Assembly: GCA_012512995.1 (NCBI GenBank)
Contig: JAAZDA010000150.1
Coordinates: 1 to 11,021, forward strand
DNA: 11,021 bases
From: Clostridiales bacterium
Lineage (GTDB): Bacteria > Bacillota > Clostridia > Lachnospirales > Lachnospiraceae
Direction of reading: 5' to 3'
In this document: positions 7,147-11,021 of the stretch, one piece after another
Layout: each line of letters opens with the position of its first letter
How positions within the stretch are numbered: the stretch's first letter is position 1
Translations under genes and position numbers: made by a program
The notes under the pieces: generated by a model
Told to the model about the DNA's origin: nothing
The model's database searches: none
Seen by the model: the letters and a program-made list of their open reading frames with translations, nothing else

Positions 7147-8046
7147 ATGAGTCCTGTAATAAAAAAGCCAAAAGAAAAATTCCATATTCCTTCAAAATAC
7201 GTGCTGATGATAGTTTCAGCACTATGTGTTTTGTTGCTTGTTTTGACTTATTCATTTCCGTTTGCCACAAGTCCTTTCAAGAATGTGTCCAGCTACCTTA
7301 TTGTGCCGTTCCAGAACGGCATCAGCGCTATCGGTGACTGGATGATTGACAAGCGGGATTATATTGCCAGAATAAAGGATCTTCAGGCTGAGAACGAAGA
7401 GCTTAAAACAGAACTGAGCGATCTGAAATCAGAGAACACCGAGCTTCAGCAGAATAAATATGAGCTTTCCAAACTGCGCAAGCTTTATACTCTTGATGCT
7501 CAGTATCAGGATTATGACAAAACAGGCGCAAGGATAATAGCCAAAGATTCCGGCAACTGGTATCACTCTTTCCTGATAAATAAAGGCGAAACTGATGGTC
7601 TGGCCGTGGACATGAACGTGATTGCAGATGATGGTCTGGTCGGTCGAGTGACATCTGTAGGGCCTCATTGGGCGCGTGTTATCTCAATAATAAATGATGA
7701 TTCCAACGTGAGCGCGCAGGTTCTTTCAACTTCAGATAATATGATCGTTTCCGGTTCGCTTTCTGACTATGCCAATGGTGTGATTGATTATTCAAAATTA
7801 ACTGACAATGCTGATCAGGTAACAGTAGGAGATAAGGTAGTCACGTCTAATATCAGTGACAAATATCTTCCAGGCATTCTCATCGGATATATATCCAGCA
7901 TAAACAAGGATGCAAATAATCTGACCAAATCCGGTCAGTTGACGCCTGCTGTAGATTTCGAACACCTGGACACTGTTCTTGTGATACTCGAGGTCAAAGA
8001 AACTATAAGCGATGAAGACACGTCGAGCGGGAGCTCCGATAAATGA
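7147..8046 (+). CDS. mreC: Rod shape-determining protein MreC
   Basis: MreC (299 residues) is a single-pass membrane protein of the elongation complex that links MreB/MreD to PBP2 and is known to activate PBP2. Residues 1-18 are basic and cytoplasmic. One transmembrane helix follows at about 19-41 (YVLMIVSALCVLLLVLTYSF). A coiled-coil of heptads runs from about residue 75 to 115 (KDLQAENEELKTEL and so on). The extracellular beta-barrel domain contains the family patterns GNWYHSFLINKGETDGL, DDGLVGRVTSVGPHWARVISI and YLPGILIGYIS. The tail from about residue 286 is acidic and serine-rich. The ATG lies 18 bases after the mreB stop with only a weak purine stretch (AGGCAG, 7130-7135), so expression may rely on coupling. 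The stop overlaps the mreD start in ATGA. Confidence 0.96.
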   Translation: MSPVIKKPKEKFHIPSKYVLMIVSALCVLLLVLTYSFPFATSPFKNVSSYLIVPFQNGISAIGDWMIDKRDYIARIKDLQAENEELKTELSDLKSENTELQQNKYELSKLRKLYTLDAQYQDYDKTGARIIAKDSGNWYHSFLINKGETDGLAVDMNVIADDGLVGRVTSVGPHWARVISIINDDSNVSAQVLSTSDNMIVSGSLSDYANGVIDYSKLTDNADQVTVGDKVVTSNISDKYLPGILIGYISSINKDANNLTKSGQLTPAVDFEHLDTVLVILEVKETISDEDTSSGSSDK

Positions 8047-8588
8047 GAAAATTTCGTGCATTGCTGATCATAGCACTTATGATAATAGTTTCTTTCATAC
8101 TACAGACATCTTTATTCCGCTTTCTGAATATCGGTGGGATATCTCCGAATCTTATGATTATTGTCACAGTATCACTGAGCATAGTATACGGAGACAAAAA
8201 GGGCACTGTCATTGGCTTTATCTGCGGTCTTCTATGCGATATTTTCTTCTCTGACTACCTGGGTTTCTATGCACTCATTTACTGTTTTACAGGATATCTC
8301 AGCGGAAAATTTGAAAGGATGATTTTTCCGGACAGTCTGAAACTGCCCCTTGTTGCAATTGCCGGAAGCGATCTGTTGTATGGCTTTTTCTGTTATGTTT
8401 TCAGGTTCGTCATAAATGGGAGATTCTTTTTTGGCAGCTTCATATGGAATTATGTTTTACCTGAAATACTATATACTACTCTGATAGCGCTTATCATTTA
8501 TCCACTGATAATCTGGATATACAAGCGTTATATGCGCCCGATACGAGAAAGCGAAAAGAATTTTGCAAAACGTAAGTCAACACTTTAA
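8043..8588 (+). CDS. mreD: Rod shape-determining protein MreD
   Basis: MreD is a small polytopic membrane protein (181 residues here, normal size) that forms part of the MreBCD-PBP2-RodA elongasome. The sequence is strongly hydrophobic with about five or six transmembrane segments: roughly residues 6-24, 31-50, 53-70, 74-88, 98-120 and 139-160. The segment GDKKGTVIGFICGLLCDIFFSDYLGFYAL carries the conserved G-x-x-x-G-x-x-x-D signature of MreD. It ends in a basic cytoplasmic tail. The start ATG 8043 overlaps the mreC stop by four bases (ATGA), which points to translational coupling. The order mreC-mreD-PBP2 supports the call, because MreD proteins are otherwise poorly conserved in sequence. 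Confidence 0.93.
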   Translation: MRKFRALLIIALMIIVSFILQTSLFRFLNIGGISPNLMIIVTVSLSIVYGDKKGTVIGFICGLLCDIFFSDYLGFYALIYCFTGYLSGKFERMIFPDSLKLPLVAIAGSDLLYGFFCYVFRFVINGRFFFGSFIWNYVLPEILYTTLIALIIYPLIIWIYKRYMRPIRESEKNFAKRKSTL

Positions 8589-8610
8589 AAAAAGCACAAA
8601 AGACTTCATT

Positions 8611-11021
8611 ATGGGCAGGGGTTTCAGGATCAGCCTGCTCATTGTTGTTTTTGTGCTCATAGGTGCAGGCCTGATATATCGTTTGTTTGAGCTTCAGATC
8701 GTGAACGGTGAACAGTATCTTGACAATTTTCAGCTCAAGATCCGCAAAGAGATCAGCATTTCCGGAACAAGAGGCAATATTTATGACAGGAACGGCAATC
8801 TGCTTGCATCCAATAAACTGGCATACGCTGTCACGATCAAAGACACATATGACGGCGATGACGAAAAACTCAATTCAACAATAAGCAAATCCATTGATAT
8901 CGTTGAATCCAACAGTGACAGCATCACTACAGATTTTAACATTACATCCGGATCCGGCGGTAAATACGCCTTCAATGTCGATGGTCAGGCTCTTCTTCGC
9001 TTTCTTGCTGATATTTACGGTTACACATCTACCGATGACCTCAAATATGAAGAGAAGACCAAGACTGCTGATGAGGTAATAGCTGATCTGTGTAAAAGAT
9101 ATGGAATTGGTGAGTATGAAGACCCGGAAAACAAGAATTCAACATATATTTCCGGCAAAGGTTATACAGATGATCCTGTAAAACTTCTTAAAATGGTCAT
9201 CATAAGGTACAAATTAAGCCTCAACAGCTATCAGAAATATATATCTACAACAATTGCTTCTGATGTATCCGACCGCACTGTCGCTGATATTCTTGAAAGT
9301 GCAGACACTCTTCAGGGCGTCAGCATAGAAGACAGTACGATAAGGCAGTATACTGACAGCAAATATTTTGCGCAGATACTCGGATATACCGGAACTGTGT
9401 CCACTGACGAGCTCACACAACTGCAGGCTGATAATCCTGATCTGAATTATGATTCAAATGATATCGTCGGAAAATCAGGCATAGAGAAATCCATGGAAGC
9501 AGAGCTCCAGGGTCATAAGGGCTCAGAGACTGTTTATGTTGACAACTTCGGAACCATCCTTGAAGTAACTGACAAAACAGAACCATCAGCCGGCAATGAT
9601 GTTTATCTGACAATAGACAAGGATCTTACAGAAGCTGCCTATGATATTCTTGAATCACAGCTGGCCAAAATAATACTTGCAAAGCTGAGGAACGTCAAAG
9701 AGTGTATTACCGATGAAAACACAAACAGCTCCGATATTTTTACCCCTATATATGATGTATACTATGCCGTTTTCAACAACAATCTTATCGATATCGATCA
9801 TCTTTACAGTACCGATGCCGGCGCGAACGAAAAGGCAGTCAGTGTTGCATTTGACCAGTATATGTCAGAAGTCTGGGACAAACTGGATGATGAGTACTTC
9901 ACTACACAGACTCCTTATAAAGAACTTTCAAAGGAATATGAGAATTATCAGACCTATATAATCCAGTATCTTTATGACGAAGGAATCATTAACAAAGATC
10001 TTATAGATACTGAAGACGAAACATATGTAAAATGGACGACCGACGAAACAATTTCGATGTCAGAATATATCAGATATGCCATTTCTGCCGGCTGGGTCGA
10101 TGTCACTGATCTTGACCTCGGCAGTACATATTCTGACTCCGACACTGTATATAACGCAATATTCAAATACATCAAGGCAAACCTTATTGATGAAAACGGT
10201 TTTGTGCGCAAGGTATACAAATACGTTATTCTGAATAACAGGATCAGCGGCAATCAAGTCTGCCAGATACTGCTTGAGCAGAATATCGTTAATATACCGC
10301 CCATGGAAGAAGCGCAATTTGAAAGCGGCTCGGAATCATCATATCAGTTCATGTACAACAGGATAAGCAATCTGGATCTGACCCCGGCCGAGCTGAGTCT
10401 TTACCCATATTCCGGTTCTATGGTAATAACCGACGTAAACAATGGAAATGTCCTTGCTATGGTCACATACCCAAGCTATGACAACAACAAAATGGCAAAC
10501 GGTGTCGACGCCGATTATTATGCGGAGCTCCGCAGTGATCTGTCCTCGCCGCTCATAAATTATGCAACACAGCAAAGAACTGCTCCCGGTTCCACGTTCA
10601 AGATGGTGACATCTACAGCCGGTCTGATGGAGGGCGTCATAGATCTTTCCACACAGATAACATGTACCGGTGTTTTCGAAAAGATAGGAGACCCAGCGCC
10701 AAAATGCTGGATATATCCGGGGAGCCATGGCAATCTCAATGTTACCGGTGCCATAACAAATTCCTGCAATGATTTCTTCTATGAGGTCGGTTATAGACTG
10801 GCAACGAAACAGGATTCCCTTACCGGCAACAATGTATATGATTCAGACACAGGAATAGCAAAGATTGACAAGTATATCGATATGTATGGGCTCAGCGACA
10901 CCTCAGGGGTTGAAATAGATGAAGCTTCACCTCAGCTTTCTGATCAGGACTCTGTAAGAACTGCCATAGGTCAGGGCAACAGCGGATATACAACAACACA
11001 GCTTGCCCGCTACATAACAAC
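8611..11021 (+). CDS. mrdA: Penicillin-binding protein 2 (elongasome transpeptidase), 3' end outside window
   Basis: The frame is open from ATG 8611 to the window end (803 complete codons, no stop). PBP2 is the class B transpeptidase that cross-links peptidoglycan during rod elongation. A transmembrane helix spans about residues 6-25, followed by RLFELQIVNGEQY. The pedestal/dimerisation domain includes SGTRGNIYDRNG (51-62) and VGKSGIEKSMEAEL. The transpeptidase domain begins near the LTID motif (Asp336), holds the SxxK box with Ser661 and Lys664 (APGSTFKMV) and the SxN box Ser718-Cys719-Asn720; IGQGNSGYTTTQLA follows. The KTG box must lie downstream. About 250 residues (around 352-600), acidic and rich in Tyr, Asp and Asn, separate LTID from SGSMVITDVNNGNVLAM, where ordinary PBP2 has only about 20. 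ATG 8611 has no clear ribosome binding site; TTG 8563, inside the mreD end, would add 16 residues (QNVSQHFKKSTKDFI after the start) like the cytoplasmic leaders of relatives. Confidence 0.94.
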   Translation, partial: MGRGFRISLLIVVFVLIGAGLIYRLFELQIVNGEQYLDNFQLKIRKEISISGTRGNIYDRNGNLLASNKLAYAVTIKDTYDGDDEKLNSTISKSIDIVESNSDSITTDFNITSGSGGKYAFNVDGQALLRFLADIYGYTSTDDLKYEEKTKTADEVIADLCKRYGIGEYEDPENKNSTYISGKGYTDDPVKLLKMVIIRYKLSLNSYQKYISTTIASDVSDRTVADILESADTLQGVSIEDSTIRQYTDSKYFAQILGYTGTVSTDELTQLQADNPDLNYDSNDIVGKSGIEKSMEAELQGHKGSETVYVDNFGTILEVTDKTEPSAGNDVYLTIDKDLTEAAYDILESQLAKIILAKLRNVKECITDENTNSSDIFTPIYDVYYAVFNNNLIDIDHLYSTDAGANEKAVSVAFDQYMSEVWDKLDDEYFTTQTPYKELSKEYENYQTYIIQYLYDEGIINKDLIDTEDETYVKWTTDETISMSEYIRYAISAGWVDVTDLDLGSTYSDSDTVYNAIFKYIKANLIDENGFVRKVYKYVILNNRISGNQVCQILLEQNIVNIPPMEEAQFESGSESSYQFMYNRISNLDLTPAELSLYPYSGSMVITDVNNGNVLAMVTYPSYDNNKMANGVDADYYAELRSDLSSPLINYATQQRTAPGSTFKMVTSTAGLMEGVIDLSTQITCTGVFEKIGDPAPKCWIYPGSHGNLNVTGAITNSCNDFFYEVGYRLATKQDSLTGNNVYDSDTGIAKIDKYIDMYGLSDTSGVEIDEASPQLSDQDSVRTAIGQGNSGYTTTQLARYIT

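Noticed and set aside
7403..8061. Minus-strand frames of 79-87 codons opposite mreC.
   Set aside because: They are antisense to a clear MreC coding region, with no start signals or recognisable protein features.
9713..10769. Other-frame open stretches within the PBP2 insertion, considered as a possible inserted gene.
   Set aside because: The PBP2 frame is open without a break through the whole stretch, and the shorter frames have no ribosome binding sites or known motifs.

Overview
The window looks like chromosomal DNA of an anaerobic Gram-positive bacterium of the Clostridia, most likely a Lachnospiraceae member (Butyrivibrio/Roseburia relatives). That placement is inferred from three things: the gene order mutS-mutL-miaA-(YnbB-type PLP protein)-radC-mreBCD-mrdA, a MutL with an endonuclease motif, and the sequence character of the MreB and PBP2 homologues. 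All genes lie on the + strand. Gaps are short (18-47 bases) or negative everywhere except the 244 bases between mutS and mutL, so the window reads as one or two long co-directional transcription units.

Bases 1-3046 hold mismatch repair: the 3' end of mutS (ATPase domain and a sliding-clamp-binding motif) and a complete mutL. Between them sits an unusual, strongly self-complementary segment of about 228 bases with perfect 13-base terminal inverted repeats and several nested stems. I recognise no known element in it. Bases 3060-4004 are miaA (tRNA A37 prenylation), translationally linked to mutL. Bases 4031-5329 encode a cystathionine-gamma-lyase-like PLP enzyme of the family labelled 'aluminum resistance protein' or 'methionine gamma-lyase family protein'. 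Bases 5377-6081 are radC (JAMM/MPN-type protein), possibly preceded by its own promoter.

Bases 6115-11021 hold the elongasome cluster: a divergent mreB, then mreC, mreD and the 5' part of mrdA (PBP2), which is cut off by the window end. MreB filaments, the MreC/MreD membrane proteins and the PBP2 transpeptidase act together to direct lateral-wall peptidoglycan synthesis. Two details stand out. The MreB homologue has a changed phosphate-2 loop, and PBP2 carries an insertion of about 230-250 residues between the start of its transpeptidase domain and the SxxK active site.

The genes themselves are ordinary housekeeping genes. The least explained object is the structured mutS-mutL intergenic element. 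I found no RNA genes, CRISPR arrays, insertion sequences with a transposase, or rho-independent terminators.
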